In this document: piece after piece, positions 10,903 to 22,205 of the stretch | Position numbering within the stretch: position 1 is the stretch's first letter | Layout: every line of letters starts with the position of its first letter | DNA from: Kappaphycus alvarezii | Lineage: Eukaryota; Rhodophyta; Florideophyceae; Gigartinales; Solieriaceae | Length of the DNA: 64,000 bases | Direction: 5' to 3' | Assembly: GCA_002205965.3 (NCBI GenBank) | Contig: NADL03000478.1 | Location: 2,121,453 to 2,185,452 of the forward strand | Made by a program: the position numbers and the translations under genes | The notes under the pieces: generated by a model | What the model was told of the DNA's origin: nothing | Databases searched by the model: none | The model's input: only the letters and a program-made list of their open reading frames with translations

Positions 10903-12939
10903 CTATTCGTCGTGACTCTCGGCGCGAGCGCTTAGGGCTCCGAACAAGCCTTTGAATGATGTCCTCTCGTCCATGCTTCGGCGAGCTGCGGAGCGCCCTG
11001 CGACCTTACTGGTTTGATTATGATGAACAGAAAGATTTGAAGGAGTCCTCGGCTTTCTGGGGTTATACGAAGCTTCAAGGTTGTGTGAGGCTTTGGCCGA
11101 GGAAACCCGGGAGGGCTTGCTGGAGGGCTCTGGCTTCTCACCAAGGCGGAGAATGACCACCTCCCATGGATACAGAACGCTGCCTTTTTCGATCTTCCTG
11201 GTGATTCAGACTAGACCGTCTCTTCCCGTCAAACACTTGTTTCCCGGAATACCATGGCGAGGCGCGCTTGAGCGGGTTTCCAGCTTTATCCCGTTCAGAG
11301 CCGACCGCCGCACGCTCTTCAGCCGTTTTTCGTGAAGCGGGACGACATGCGCCCTCCAACTGCGCTCTTATGGCAGCACTGCGGCTATGATCAGCATCAC
11401 CAAATATATCAAATCGAGACAGACTGTTCTCGTCCTCCTGAAATAGATCTGCCTTAATCTTCTGCCTTGCCTTCCAAAGCGCGCGTGCCTTATCCCGACG
11501 ACTCGCATCCTGTTTGGCATCCTCTCCTCACTATTTTCTTCATCTTCGGCAAATTGGCAGCGGCTGTCATCGCGTAGAAACCTGATTGAAATGGGCCGAA
11601 ATTAGAAACTCCACACAAAGGAGGGAAACGGTAGTGTTAGTAGCAAATCGCATTTGAACCAATGCACTGTCACGTTGAGAGAATGTTAAGAAAGAAGAGA
11701 AACCTACATGGAGTCAATATAATTGGCCGGCCTTGAGCCATCATCCAAGTCCAAATCGACCTCCAAATCTCCCTCTGCAGCCTCCGAACCCCCCGCGGCT
11801 TCCTCCTCCTCCTCCTCCGCAACAGCCGCTTTGGCGACCTTGTCATCGAAACCAGAAGCCATTACGTCCTCATCTTCCTCATCCAACATAGAACGCGGGT
11901 CTGCCTTCAAAGCGCTAACCTCATCAGTGTCCTTTTGCAACAACCACTTTTGATGAAAGGCAGCAAGCTTTTGCATCTCCGCGGGGCTTATCTCGTGGTC
12001 ATCCACAGCATCGGCCAACATGTCCTCACCCTCCACAGACTCTGCACATTCCGGAGTGGCGGGTGAATCGCGGGCACTATCCCCATCATCATCCTGTGCC
12101 TCATGTTCAATGAAACCCAACATACGCGATGGGCCGCAATCAGCACTGCGATGGGTGTCCCGAGCGACGGGCGGGGAGTGATGTAGCATAGACTCCTGCT
12201 GCAGCTGATAAGCAGCGTGGCTTGGACGGGCGGTTGCGGGGAATGGAGCGGGGTTGGTGTGTGGTGGTTTCGTCGGGGCGGGGTGTGAGGTGGGAGGGGT
12301 GATGAGTGGGACGGTGTTGATGGTGCGGGGACGTGGGGTCGGGTGTTGGTGTGGATTGGGGCGGAGGGGTGGGAGGTGGGGTGGGGCGAGAATGGCGGGA
12401 ATGGGTGTCGGGTGAATCATCTTGCAAGGCACAGGCGGACTCCAAGGCAAGCTCCTCCTCATCCCTCCACTCTTCGTGTCGTTGATGGTCGTGGTGGGAT
12501 TGATGGTGGTCGGGTTGGTGTGCCGGTGCGTTGGGGTGTAGCTCCTGTGGGGATACAGGGAGGGTTGCAAGGAAGGGGGATTTGGAGGTAGAAAGGCTTG
12601 TGGATGAGTTTGGATCATGGTTTTGACAGCCTTTTCCTTTGCTCTGCCCATTTGGTTGAGGCGCCATAAGCGTCTTTGTGCGGTGGAGTTGAATTTGCGG
12701 ACGGGAGGTGGAAGGACTATGAGTTGGTCGTCCGAGTCGTCGGTGGAGCATGAGGATGAGTCTGCAGGGGTGGGGTGGGAGGTGGTGAGCGAGGAACGGA
12801 TACGGGCTTTGTAATCGGGATCCCAGGAGATGCGCGGGTTTGGAGCGACGGTGAGGGAATGAGCGATGAGGGGATTGGGGGCGGGGGTAGAGTTGCGCTT
12901 GGCACGTAGGGCGGCGAGCTTTTCGCGAATGGAGGCCAT
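10903..12939 (-). CDS. Acidic, low-complexity nuclear-type protein, tentatively claspin/Mrc1-like
   Basis: The protein starts MASIREKLAALRAKRNSTPA, and the first exon is open for about 411 codons. It contains a basic stretch (AQRRLWRLNQMGRAKEKAVK), a long Pro/His/Thr-rich linker, then AEMQKLAAFHQKWLLQKDTD and an acidic run. A GT-AG intron at 11582-11707 follows IDSM. Exon 2 gives FLRDDSRCQFAEDEENSEE and, after a one-base shift near 11530, SRRDKARALWKARQKIKADL and a basic C-terminus. A second shift is needed near 11150. The order of acidic domain, RRD-rich helical segment and Ser/Arg tail resembles the Mrc1/claspin replication-checkpoint family. I see no decisive motif, so the family name is an inference. 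Low-complexity parts also give long shadow frames. Confidence 0.4.
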
Positions 12940-13130
12940 TTCGAGTTTGGGGGACAAGGTGGGAGGGAGAGGGAGGGCGCTTGCGGTTGGATGTGGAGCA
13001 TATATCTGGGATGGGTATGGGAAAGGCAGAGTTTTGGATTGACGGGGTATTTGTATTTGACAGCATATTTTGGCGGGGAAATGACGAGAAAGAAAATAAT
13101 TTTGCAAGCGCGAAAATAAAAAATCCAACT

Positions 13131-13565
13131 ACTGTACAGCACTCTACTGTATCATACTGTACAGTACTGTACGACAGTACAAAACTGTAATACCCCAAAA
13201 AGTACAACACAGTATACAATAACTGCGGCTTTTCACCCACATCAGCCCTCAGGTCGCACCCCTCACCCCCAGTGCGGTGGCGTGGTTTGCTCTGTGGGGG
13301 TGCATTCGGTGTTGGAGAGTTGCAGTGTGTGATGGAACGTTTCCGCGGGAGGGGGGTGGAGTGTTTCGTGAGGTGATATGTGGTGAATCTATTGAATACA
13401 GACGGAAAGCGGGAACGTGAGCAAATTCGGAATGCGCTCTGTAACCTTACCGCACAGTGGATGAAATTCAACTCACGAGATTTGGATTGTAGTAGAACAA
13501 TCGAAAAGGTGCTTACTGTCCTCTGTATTGTATGCTACAGTGCAGTACAGTAGCGTACAGTAGAT
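13131..13565. repeat. GTACAGTA-type clusters in the divergent claspin-like/hydrolase intergenic region
   Basis: Two clusters of the near-palindromic word GTAC(A/T)GTAC lie at about 13131-13213 and 13532-13565, between the claspin-like gene (reverse) and the alpha/beta hydrolase (forward). The positioning upstream of two divergent starts parallels the cluster between ELO and Vps52. No TATA-like box is obvious nearby. Confidence 0.55.
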
Positions 13566-13913
13566 AAAAATATCCAAAATCACCCCTGGTGTTGACATCA
13601 ACAATTTCTTCCTGTCTGCTGGTGCAGGCCCTAGTGCTGCACAATAAGCGCATTTGCTCAAATTGCCACTCTGTGAGGGGAAATTCGTTGTTTCGTTTCG
13701 AGGACCAACTTTGTTGCAGACAACGACAGTACCCTACCTCGACCCCCACTGCCTGCGCCTTCAAACAACTGAAAGGACCGTGTCACAGTCATCTTCCATT
13801 AATACCATCGGCGACCCTCAGCACTCACCGCTTTCCAATGTCGCATCAACCACTCTCCCGACAATTCCCTACTCCGAAAACTCATCCCCCCCTGTTGCCG
13901 TGACCCCCAAACC

Positions 13914-15017
13914 ATGTTCCTCCTCCTCTTCCTCCTTGCCACATTCGCCCTAATCTACTATCTCTACAGGCGAATGCGCGGTCCAGTCTACTGGCCAGGT
14001 GCCGTATCACGCGCCGCCGCCCTCTATCCCTCCCAATTTGACGACCCCATCCTTCACAAACAAACCACCCATTCCACTTGGACCATGCCCAATTCCATTC
14101 AAATCCATCATCAAACCATCCCATCCTGCTCACCCAACCCCATCCACGTCCTCTGCGTTCATGGCGGGCCCGCTATCGCACCCGCCAAGCCATGGAAAAC
14201 CTGCTCTCAACCCTCTCTAACCTCACACCTAACCTTTCATTACTACCATCAACGCGGCTGCGGCCTCTCCACCCGCCCGTTTCATCACTACCCTTCGAAA
14301 AACTTTTATCCCGGCTGCTTAATATTGGAGCAGGTTCTCGGCTTGGCTGCCCAAATTGCCGATATTGAGCGTGCCCGTCGTCGACTCGGTGTCCCCCGGA
14401 TCGCCCTCCTGGGTCATTCATTTGGCGCATTGGTTGCAACCATGTATGCCGCTGAGTTTCCCCAAAATGTATCCTCCCTGGTCCTCGTCACCCCACCCAG
14501 CATGCTACAAATGCCTCAGAAACACTTCAACCTGTTCAAGGCTATGCGAGATCGCATGACCTCGGAAGAGGACAGGCGCAACATGGATCGCTTTGTAAAG
14601 GATTACCTTGCATTTGGAAAACTCCCCAAACTCAATGACCTCGCCGTCACAAAATTACATGCTTGCTTTGCCGAGCAGTTCAGAAAGGCCTGCCCCGATA
14701 TGTTTCTGGGTGACGAGCTTTCATTACAGGACGTGGGCGGATGGGCCGCATATGCAACCTATATGAGCCTGGGTATGGAGTATGATTATCGGTCCGTACT
14801 CAAGCGCATGTTGCGTGCCGCTCGATTTCGCACAGTCGTTGTCAACGGTAGTGACGACCTCGTCCCTATCATGGAGGGCGAGCCATATGCGGCATTGTTT
14901 CCAAAGGGAACTGTTGAGCAAAAGGTCGTCAAGGGTGGCCACTTTCTTCTCGACGAGGTCCCAGGGGAGCTGGCCAACGCCATCAGAGAGGTTTTGCTGT
15001 CGAGACCAAGGGATTAA
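13914..15017 (+). CDS. Membrane-anchored alpha/beta hydrolase, proline iminopeptidase-like
   Basis: A clean single-exon ORF of 367 codons. The start MFLLLFLLATFALIYYLYRR is a signal anchor followed by basic residues, so the catalytic domain probably faces the lumen or outside. The fold is shown by VLCVHGGPAIAP (HGGP oxyanion turn), HQRGCGLSTRP (the peptidase S33 D/HQRGxGxS motif), the nucleophile elbow ALLGHSFGALVATMYAAEF with Ser, VVNGSDDLVPIMEG with the acid, and VVKGGHFLLDE with His. All three catalytic residues are present in order. Family members hydrolyse N-terminal proline peptides or small esters; the actual substrate cannot be told. It converges with the DUF455 gene, stop codons about 250 bp apart. 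Confidence 0.85.
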   Translation: MFLLLFLLATFALIYYLYRRMRGPVYWPGAVSRAAALYPSQFDDPILHKQTTHSTWTMPNSIQIHHQTIPSCSPNPIHVLCVHGGPAIAPAKPWKTCSQPSLTSHLTFHYYHQRGCGLSTRPFHHYPSKNFYPGCLILEQVLGLAAQIADIERARRRLGVPRIALLGHSFGALVATMYAAEFPQNVSSLVLVTPPSMLQMPQKHFNLFKAMRDRMTSEEDRRNMDRFVKDYLAFGKLPKLNDLAVTKLHACFAEQFRKACPDMFLGDELSLQDVGGWAAYATYMSLGMEYDYRSVLKRMLRAARFRTVVVNGSDDLVPIMEGEPYAALFPKGTVEQKVVKGGHFLLDEVPGELANAIREVLLSRPRD

Positions 15018-15263
15018 AATCGTCAAAACTTGTTGTGATTTCCACTCTCGAGCACATGGGTAACCGCACACTCCTGTTATCCACGCGTCTGCTGATCATT
15101 GCGACATCCGATTCGCTAGGCGACCGTGGCAGCGAAGCGAGGACAGCACGTGTTGATTGTCGCAGCGCAACCCACTAGTAGGTATCACATTGTAACATGG
15201 AGCAAACTTTTGGACTTCCAGTGGTGACAACACAGTACAGTACAGTCCCCGACGGCATGCTAG

Positions 15264-16126
15264 TCACATATTGCCACCTTCTGCCGCTCTTTTCTTTGTC
15301 GCTTCCCTCTTTTCCCTCCTCACTCGCGCCATTTCTTCCGCAACCGGCAAATACCATTCAGGGACAAGGCCCGCGACCCTCCTTCTCTCCACATCGAAAG
15401 GCGGAATAAACGCGCCTGGGTTTCTCATGTGCAATGCAATCCTCCTAAATTCCTCTCCTCCATCGAGCCCCTCCCTTCACATTCATTGAGAAACCATTTG
15501 ACCCCAATCCTAACATGTTGAATCTCTTCCTCTGCAATAGTGGCCACAAGCTCAGCACTCATCTTATCCCCAAAGCCCAACAGTCTTTTCATCAAGCGCG
15601 GTCCCGCATCCAACCCCCTCGCTTCAGCGACCAGCTGTCCCATAACCAACCTCTCCTCCTACCGACCTTACTTTGTTCTACACCCTTCCACACGGCACCA
15701 TGGGCCGGTAACGCGCCGTAAAACGAGCCGAAATGGTGCAAACGATCATGCAACCAACTAAAATGCCTCGCCTCATCGCTTGCAACAGTATCCAGTCCGT
15801 GACCCACTCCTCCCCCAAACGCCATGGCCAAAGCGCAACATAGTATCCATACACAAATCAATGGCATTCAATTCGACATGAGCCAAACCATGGAGGTGAT
15901 AAATATTAGACGGGACATCAACCTCCTTTACACTCGGCATGTCCAAGGTAGCAACAATATTCGGAAGCGATGGTCGAGCAGGATACGGCGGCGGGGATAA
16001 GACAGGGCCCAGAGTGCGATGCGTTTGCCAATGCTGCATGGCCTCCTGCGTAAGCCGCACCTTATCCATAGGGTCTGGGGATTGCAAGATGCGTTGTGCG
16101 TAATGAGATACGCCCTCCGCGGACAT
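15264..16126 (-). CDS. DUF455 family ferritin-like protein
   Basis: DUF455 proteins have a ferritin-like four-helix fold with conserved His/Glu positions that suggest a di-metal site; their biochemical role is not established. Reading from MSAEGVSHYAQRILQSPDPM gives HLHGLAHVELNAIDL, DTVASDEARHFSWLHDRL, FYGALPAHGAVWKG, EARGLDAGPRLMKRL, IAEEEIQHVRIGVKWF and FIPPFDVERRRVAGLVPEWY. These are the family's signature segments in the right order, including the ExxH pairs. Three single-base shifts are required (near 15835, 15660 and 15455); one has the opposite sense to the others. Total length is about 285 residues, typical of the family. The family is mostly bacterial but also occurs in eukaryotes. 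Intact domain order argues for sequence error rather than pseudogene. Confidence 0.8.
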
Positions 16127-16385
16127 GGTGAGGATATGGCGGGTTGTGGGCTAGGGAACAAGCAAAATGCAAGAGGAACATCGGCGGAAGCGAAGATTGG
16201 CTGCTCGGAAGGCATTGAAAATGTTGTGAGTGGGTGAAACTGCGGTTTGGCGATCGAATGAGCATTCGGTGACCTCTATGATGAGCTCAAATTTTAGAAC
16301 GCAGATACCGCGTTAGTGTTTTGTACTTTGATCCGCGATGCATACTCGATGACAGTCACACAAATTATACGCAGCATCGATCTAA

Positions 16386-16410
16386 CTGTACTGTACAGTA
16401 CAGTACAATT
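16386..16410. repeat. GTACAGTA oligomer upstream of DUF455
   Basis: A palindromic run of ACTGTACTGTACAGTACAGT type lies about 260 bp upstream of the DUF455 start. It is one of the cleanest copies of the recurrent intergenic word and can form a perfect hairpin. Confidence 0.6.
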
Positions 16411-16462
16411 GCCTGGTCCATATCGGCACAATGTGCTGTCCAGTCTTGCACAATTACAATTG

Positions 16463-16951
16463 TCAAAGGGAGTTTCGAGTTTTCAATGATAACAGCTGCA
16501 GAGAGACGCCGGACACGCCTCCTTTCCCCTCCCCGCAACGACCCACAGTTTCCCATCTCACACTGACAAACCCAGTCCAATACGCGCCCAAGCACACAAG
16601 GTCCCACAACACACTCTTCTCAACCTCCAACGCCACCAATCCGAAAACCCTCCTCCACCACCACCGCACGTCCCCCCACACTTACCCAATCTGCACCTCC
16701 TCCTCCCCCCAGGCACTTCCGTAGGCACCCATTCCCCACTTGATGCCTTTCCTGCATCGTCATCTCCCGTACAACCTTAACATGCTCCGCAAAAATTAAC
16801 GTCATCACAGGCCCAGGACGTAGCAGCGCTACATTACCAGTCTCCGGATCAACGGCATAAACAAACCCGCTTACGGTTTGATTCCGCGAGTTTCGACGGT
16901 GGCTAGCGTGCGCTCGAAGTTTTGAAACCGCCTGTACAATGCGCTTTCCAT
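16463..16951 (-). CDS. Short Sm-fold protein, possibly Gemin6/LSM-like
   Basis: From MESALYRRFQNFERTLATVE, then after a one-base shift near 16870, the reading continues QTVSGFVYAVDPETGNVALL and VMTLIFAEHVKVVREMTMQE. The pattern of a strand, G-x-V-x-x-x-DPxTGN-hydrophobic, then a strand ending in a His-Val-x-x-V turn is typical of the Sm fold of Gemin6, which functions in snRNP assembly. The part after about residue 85 is Gly-rich and its frame is uncertain. A 9-bp repeat (GATGTGGCG, about four copies) sits just upstream at 16962-16992. The family assignment is an inference from one motif region only. Confidence 0.4.
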
Positions 16952-17489
16952 TGCTAGCGGAGATGTGGCGATGTGGCGATGTGGCGATGTGGTAACGGAA
17001 TCGCAGTGAGGCTGGAGGAATGTGCGTGGCGTTGCTTTGGGGGACTGTCCTTGTTACAAAAGACGTCGGGTGCCTTTATGAATTTTTTTTTATTTGTCTG
17101 GGAATTGGCATGAAAAGGCTGCCGTAATATGTGCGCGAAATCGCCCAGACTGTTCCCATTGGTTGATGACGCCTTCAATTTGCCGGATATTCATGTGCAC
17201 AGGACAACAACCTCTGACAGTTTTTGGCCGATGCGGCGTAACTTTACTTTCGTCGGCTGTCAGGGTGAGTATCGCCAACCGTGAAAAGGAGCCGTAGCCC
17301 CGTACATGACCAAGGCCGCTGTGAGCCGTATCGTCCTCGCGACCCTCATCCCCATGCCTCGGCACCAAGCGGTCTGATACAGTATCTTCGACAATTCCCC
17401 AAGAAAACCAGAGTCTCTCCAGCAGGTAGCCTTTCCCTCGTTTATCCTTCTCCCATCGCAAACCACCCCTTGGACTCCATTCGCCGAGA

Positions 17490-18811
17490 ATGGCCGATGT
17501 TAATCTTCCTGTAGACCCAGTCATGTCCAAATCCTCGTATACTCCTCTCCCCTCAACACCCCCGCCTCTCCTCCACCGCAATTGCAAACCTCTTACTCTT
17601 CTTCGCAAACACTGACTGTTACGTCCTTTTTCCTGCTCGGCATCGGCAGTCTGCTCCCATGGTGTGCCTTGTTGTCCACCCTCGACTTTTACACCCTGCT
17701 TGTTCCAACCATTTCCATTACCCAGTACATCACAAACGCTACACCTTCCCCTTTATGCTAGCCGGCATATACATCTCCCTCTCCCCTAAGCCGCCCCCTC
17801 GTCGTATATCCATTCTCTCGAGTTTCGCCATTATCACTTTCTTCTCCTTTCTACTCCCCGCCATGGTCCACGCACGGAACCCTTACAAAACCCGTTCTTC
17901 ACCACCGCCTTCTGGCTTACCATCATCACCTCGGTCACTATCGGTATTGCCGGTGCCCTTCTTCAAAGCACTCTCTTTGCAATGCTTGCCAACTTTCCAG
18001 GAGGCAATTGCACAACCGCATATACCGCTGGTGGCGGTGTCGCCAGCGTCTTCATAGCCGCCCTGCGTATTATTTGTCGTCTTGTAATGGAGTCTGGCGG
18101 AAGCTCTGTTCCCAGTATGCAGGCACTGCATCGAGGTTTTCGGGTGTTTTTCATCGCCTGTGCGCTTATATGTGCAGTATGTCTGGCGTTATGTGTTTGG
18201 CTAGAGTTTGCATGTCACGAGTACATACAGCGTGTTGCAAAAGTGATGCGAGGAAATCGAGGGGGGTGCGCAAGGGTGGGAAGAGATTCGGAGGACGATG
18301 GAGGAGATGAAAGGGCCTGGGGTTTGGTTATTGTTGTCGATGGCGTTGACTTTATCGGTGTTCCCTGCCATCGTTGTCAAGGTGCCGGTTACGATGAGGC
18401 ATGGCATTGGGGAAGGTTTGGCTAGTTGGTACCTTTAGTGGTATTACCATCTATGCTATTGGTGATACCATAGGGAAGGGAGTTGTGAAGGAGGAATTTG
18501 TGGCAGGATGGCGTGGTGCGCTTGGAACGCTAGTCAAGGGCAGAATACTGATGGTCCCATTGTACATAGCAGTTTGGGCGGGGCTGAGAAATGTAGGATT
18601 GGTAGCATCTTGGACGTTGGTGTTGTTACTTGGATTAAGCAACGGACCGGTGGTAACACTAGCGTTCTTGAGTTTGGGGTTTTTGGTGCCGGCCGAGAGA
18701 AGGGAGATAGGCGGCAGGTTAATGTTTTTGATGTTGATTTGTGGTTTGTCAATAGGCAATGTTGCTGGATGGTTGGCTGAGACTGCACTGAAGAGCTTTG
18801 TCGATTTCTGA
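17490..18811 (+). CDS. Equilibrative nucleoside transporter (SLC29/ENT family)
   Basis: ENT proteins carry nucleosides across membranes by facilitated diffusion and have about 11 helices. Visible family features are the first-helix signature SFFLLGIGSLLPWCALLSTL, FWLTIITSVTIGIAGALLQS, and FAMLANFPGGNCTTAYTAGG with the conserved Gly-rich helix 5. They continue with a charged central loop, ALTLSVFPAIVVKVPVTM (helix 7), and the C-terminal SNGPVVTLAFLSLGFLVPAE with GGRLMFLMLICGLSIGNVAG. The chosen start is MADVNLPVDPVM. The protein is spread over all three frames, with shifts near 17590, 17742, 17882, 18265 and 18420. The first three behave as one missing base; the last two are +1 or double events. 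This is the most broken conserved gene in the window, so it may be a real pseudogene, although the motifs are well preserved. Confidence 0.78.
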
Positions 18812-19190
18812 GCGGCAGACAACGAACTTAATTGTAACTCATCACGTAGAATGTCAATGCCGAGGGCTTCAGGCAATCCAAACATCGTTCTTAATCCGGA
18901 GATCGAGCTACTGGGGACCAACAATCGGTACTTGCAATGGAGCCGTAGTCGATTCTTGCGACGCAGCTGCAGTCGATTCTTGCAATAGAGCTGGATTGTC
19001 AAGCATCGCTTCGTAACAAGGGTCAGCGCCATTCTTGTCTGCCAACTTTTTGCTGCCGGATGTTTAGTTTAGCCTATGTGTCCAATGCATTAATCTGCAT
19101 ATACGTACGGTACGGTACAACTACACACTGCCATACGGTCAATGAAGCTGGACCATAAAATAGCATCGTATTCCAAACTTATCCGCTCAA

Positions 19191-20633
19191 TTACGCTCGC
19201 CGTCTTTGTTGAAATACCTTGCCAATGAGCTGGAATAAAGTCGCTATGATATATGATAACCATTCCAAGGTACGGAATATCACCGAAAAAGCACTCTCCT
19301 GTTCGGCCGACGCCACACCGAAGACCTCAATGCTAATCTTCACCACCGCAGCGAGCAATCCAGTAACAACCACGGGGCCCAAGCAAAGAATTCCATTGTA
19401 TTTGTACAGGCTGATCACTACCAATCTTGGAAACATCCCAGTTGGAAAGGCATCCGTCGGGTACCTATGCAACTGGCGTGGCCTTCCTCCAGTAAAGTAT
19501 CTCCCCTCATCAACATAGCCACATTCTTCGCGGCCAATTTTCCAGCCTCTTCCGCAGCGTAAGCCGTCTTCTCACAGGCCAAGCGTCCCAATTCCAACTC
19601 GCCAACTACACGATGCGCATCACCCGCCACGAATACATGAGGTGTCTCCGGAAGTTGGAGTGTGTCCAATACTAGCAATGAACCATCACGTTGTAATAAG
19701 GAATCATCACAAAGGCCTCCCGAGACTAGCGCTGATGTCGCGCCGTTGTTCTTCGCTCCCGTACAATCCAGAACCAGATCTGGGGTGATTATCACGGATG
19801 GATCTGAAGGGTCTGTGTACTGAAATCTCCCCCAGGTAATCGCATGCCTTTTTTCATATGCGACTTTAAGATCTTGACCCCACGTTTCGTCAGCCATGCC
19901 GACGCATACATTCCGCGCGTTTCGGAAATCGAGATAGTACACCACGTGGTGACGCTGCAAGAGTGACGCGCAATTGTGCAGATTCTTGATCTCGGAGCCC
20001 GGTAATTTCGGCACTAAGTTCGACTCCAATGGGACCAGCGCCTAAAACGAGAATTCTTAGAGAAACAGGGAGTTATGTCGCAAAACTGTTAGTACTGATG
20101 AGGTCAGGCCTTTCTCGAAAATGCTCCCCAGGGTGCCTAGGGATAAAACAAAGAAATATGATGCCTGCACACTCACTCTGTCGACGAGATGATCCTGTGA
20201 CGAAAGTAGCCAAACTCGCCTCTTCTTGTCAAAACAGTTGGATTTCCTCTCAATGTATGGGTACGAATTGGCTGTGCATAGTCGACTCCAGTAGCCCAGA
20301 TGCAAAAGTCGAAAGGTACAGAAAAGACAGTAACGCGATTCCCGTTGCGCCTAGAAACAGTTGCTTCACGATGAGTCATGTGCGTAACCTTGCCTTGCAG
20401 ATACGAAAAATCTGGATCAGAGTGCTGGGCAAAAGTAATATGTCGAATGTGACCGGATAAACAATGCATCGAAGAACAGCGGGAGTGAACTCGAAGAATG
20501 GCTTCTCATCAATGAGAATAACGTGAGCATCAGTAATGTTGGCGATAAAATATCGGAGAGCCGAGCGACCCGCAAACCCACCTCCCACAATCAGTAGAGT
20601 GGGTGCTAGCTTTCGGGGCATCGCTCTGCGCAA
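19191..20633 (-). CDS. FSP1/AIFM2-like FAD-dependent quinone oxidoreductase
   Basis: Members use NAD(P)H to reduce quinones. Exon 1 starts MRRAMPRKLAPTLLIVGGGF, the FAD-binding GGGFAG turn, then has FDFCIWATGVDYAQPI. A GT-AG intron at 20056-20176 (121 bp) splits a Glu codon. Exon 2 begins with ILVLGAGPIGVELSAEITG, the NAD(P)H-binding Rossmann turn, then VLDCTGAKNN and HVFVAGDAHRV, the FAD-contacting GD motif. It ends with PRLVVISLYKYNGILCLGPV and a helical tail that may peripherally anchor it to membranes. Four shifts near 20455, 19910, 19852 (run of six A/T) and 19460 all have the same sense. Alternatives within this fold are plastid or mitochondrial type II NAD(P)H dehydrogenases; the short length favours AIFM2/FSP1. 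It converges on the ENT gene. Confidence 0.75.
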
Positions 20634-21019
20634 TGGTACCGCACACTGGCGGAGCTATCTGCAGATTGGTGGGCGAGGTACCTTCTACCAGCACTTCCGC
20701 TACTCAACCTGTAGCAATCACCCTTTTCTCATAATTCGTGATTGATGCTCGAAATGCCCCCTCTCCAACCACAAAAGAATATGTCTGAGCAAATTTTTGG
20801 CTTTTTTGTTTTAAACGACCCCCGTCGGCCCACAACATTAGCATTTCAGGGAGCAAGGTACAACTACGTGGGGCAACCCATCCGTGCATGGCAGGAATGG
20901 GTAGGAGGAAAAGCTCAGTAACAGCCAGTACCACCGAAACCGGCTCTACCCGAAACTCCCTCTTGAAGCAATGCACGAACATGGACTTTAGACAATCTGA
21001 GAACCGATGCCTCCCATCC
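20634..21019. other. Intergenic, nothing recognised
   Basis: Sequence between the FSP1-like start and the end of the fibrillin-like gene, both on the reverse strand. Probably 5' sequence of the former; no motif stands out. Confidence 0.4.
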
Positions 21020-21912
21020 TCAGTTGTCTAAACTAGGTACCCCGTCAGCAGTTGCAAAAATGCGCATTTTCAAGATACGGTGACCCTCCAACGCATGACC
21101 AAGTCCAAGGAGTCGTAAGGCAGCTACAATTGTTTGGCTGCACATCGAGGGCCGCGGATTACGGATCTCCTTCGTCGCCCACGCGAGCGTACAAAGCGAG
21201 CCCCCCGGAGCGCCCCTTGCGACGGCGATGTCGTCCCTCAGTGCAAAGAATGTAAAAAATGGCAACTCTTTGGCAGTTCTTCCCTTCAAGGTACCACCGC
21301 CTTTATCCAACCCGTCCCAGCTCCATTCCCAGGTGCCGAGACCAATACTCATAGAATCGACAATGAATTCCATGCGATTTCGGCCTCCCGCTACCCAGCG
21401 AAACGGCCCCCATATTTTGAATGTGGCATAACCACCGAAGAAGTAAATGCCATTCTCAAATATTCCATCGCCGTCGGTGTCGGTAAGCGCAGAGGATGCG
21501 GGTGGCCTGAAGAAGCGCTGACGGGTGGAGAGGGAAAGTACAGGGCACGAGCGAAAGGATTTCTAGAGCGTGGATTTGCTATAAAGACGAGTTGCCAGGT
21601 GGCGTATAGTTTGGAGAGATGTGTGGTGACTTTGTGACGTTTTTGGAGACGCTCGAGTTGGAGAATGGAGGACGAGACTGTGTCCGAGGGAGGGGTGGAA
21701 TTGCGGTTGAGGTAGGCGTTAGCGGAACGCGTAAGGATGAAAGTTGCCGCAGCGGCTTGGATGGCATGAGCGGATGTTGAGGTGGTTTCGGGGTTGGAGG
21801 AGGGTTGGGGGTCCGGCGGTGTGGTTGACGACTTGATTGGTGCTTGGCAGCGAGGAGAACGCCATGGAGTGCTGGGAAAGGAGAGAGGCAGTGGCGAGGA
21901 AAAACAGAGCAT
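21020..21912 (-). CDS. PAP/fibrillin-like plastid lipid-associated protein
   Basis: Fibrillins are lipocalin-like proteins of plastoglobules and thylakoids. The N-terminus (MLCFSSPLPLSFPSTPWRSP) is Ser/Pro-rich like a transit peptide. It is followed by ILQLERLQKRHKVTTHLSKL and YATWQLVFIANP, the family's 'L-x-GTWxLVYT' position. After one single-base shift near 21500, TDTDGDGIFENGIYFFGGYA, KIWGPFRWVAGGRNRMEFIV and WEWSWDGLDKGG form a run of barrel-type strands. The end, FALRDDIAVARGAPGGSLCT, corresponds to the conserved 'YLDxDLRIxRGxxGxxFVL' of the family. Two independent matching ends make the call reasonable, although overall similarity is moderate. An earlier in-phase start exists at 21955 only if another shift is allowed. 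Confidence 0.5.
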
Positions 21913-22205
21913 TGTGAAAGAAACGGGCCCTGCGATGCTTTAAGGAGGTCGGCATCGAATGGAGCCTCGTTCAATAGCAAAGGCTCAGCGGAGATAAATG
22001 GATAGTTACTTGGGGGACAGTACCGTAGGGATGCTACTGTAGCTAAAGTGTACACGTATGACACGTTGTTATTGCGTAGTGAGAATTATAATGCCACTCG
22101 TTTCCATATTTGCAACTCGACGTCAGGAGCCCCTCTCGCTATCCGGGACGCCAACCGTAACAGGGACGAACGAAACGAGTCGGTGTTGGAATCGAAGATA
22201 ACATC

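Noticed and set aside
12140..13471. 443-codon reverse ORF rich in His, Pro, Ser and Thr
   Set aside because: It overlaps the claspin-like gene in another frame. Its composition is a by-product of the Pro-rich coding sequence, and it lacks any domain.
17090..17608. 172-codon reverse ORF over the ENT start
   Set aside because: No recognisable motif, and it overlaps the transporter's N-terminus; treated as a shadow.
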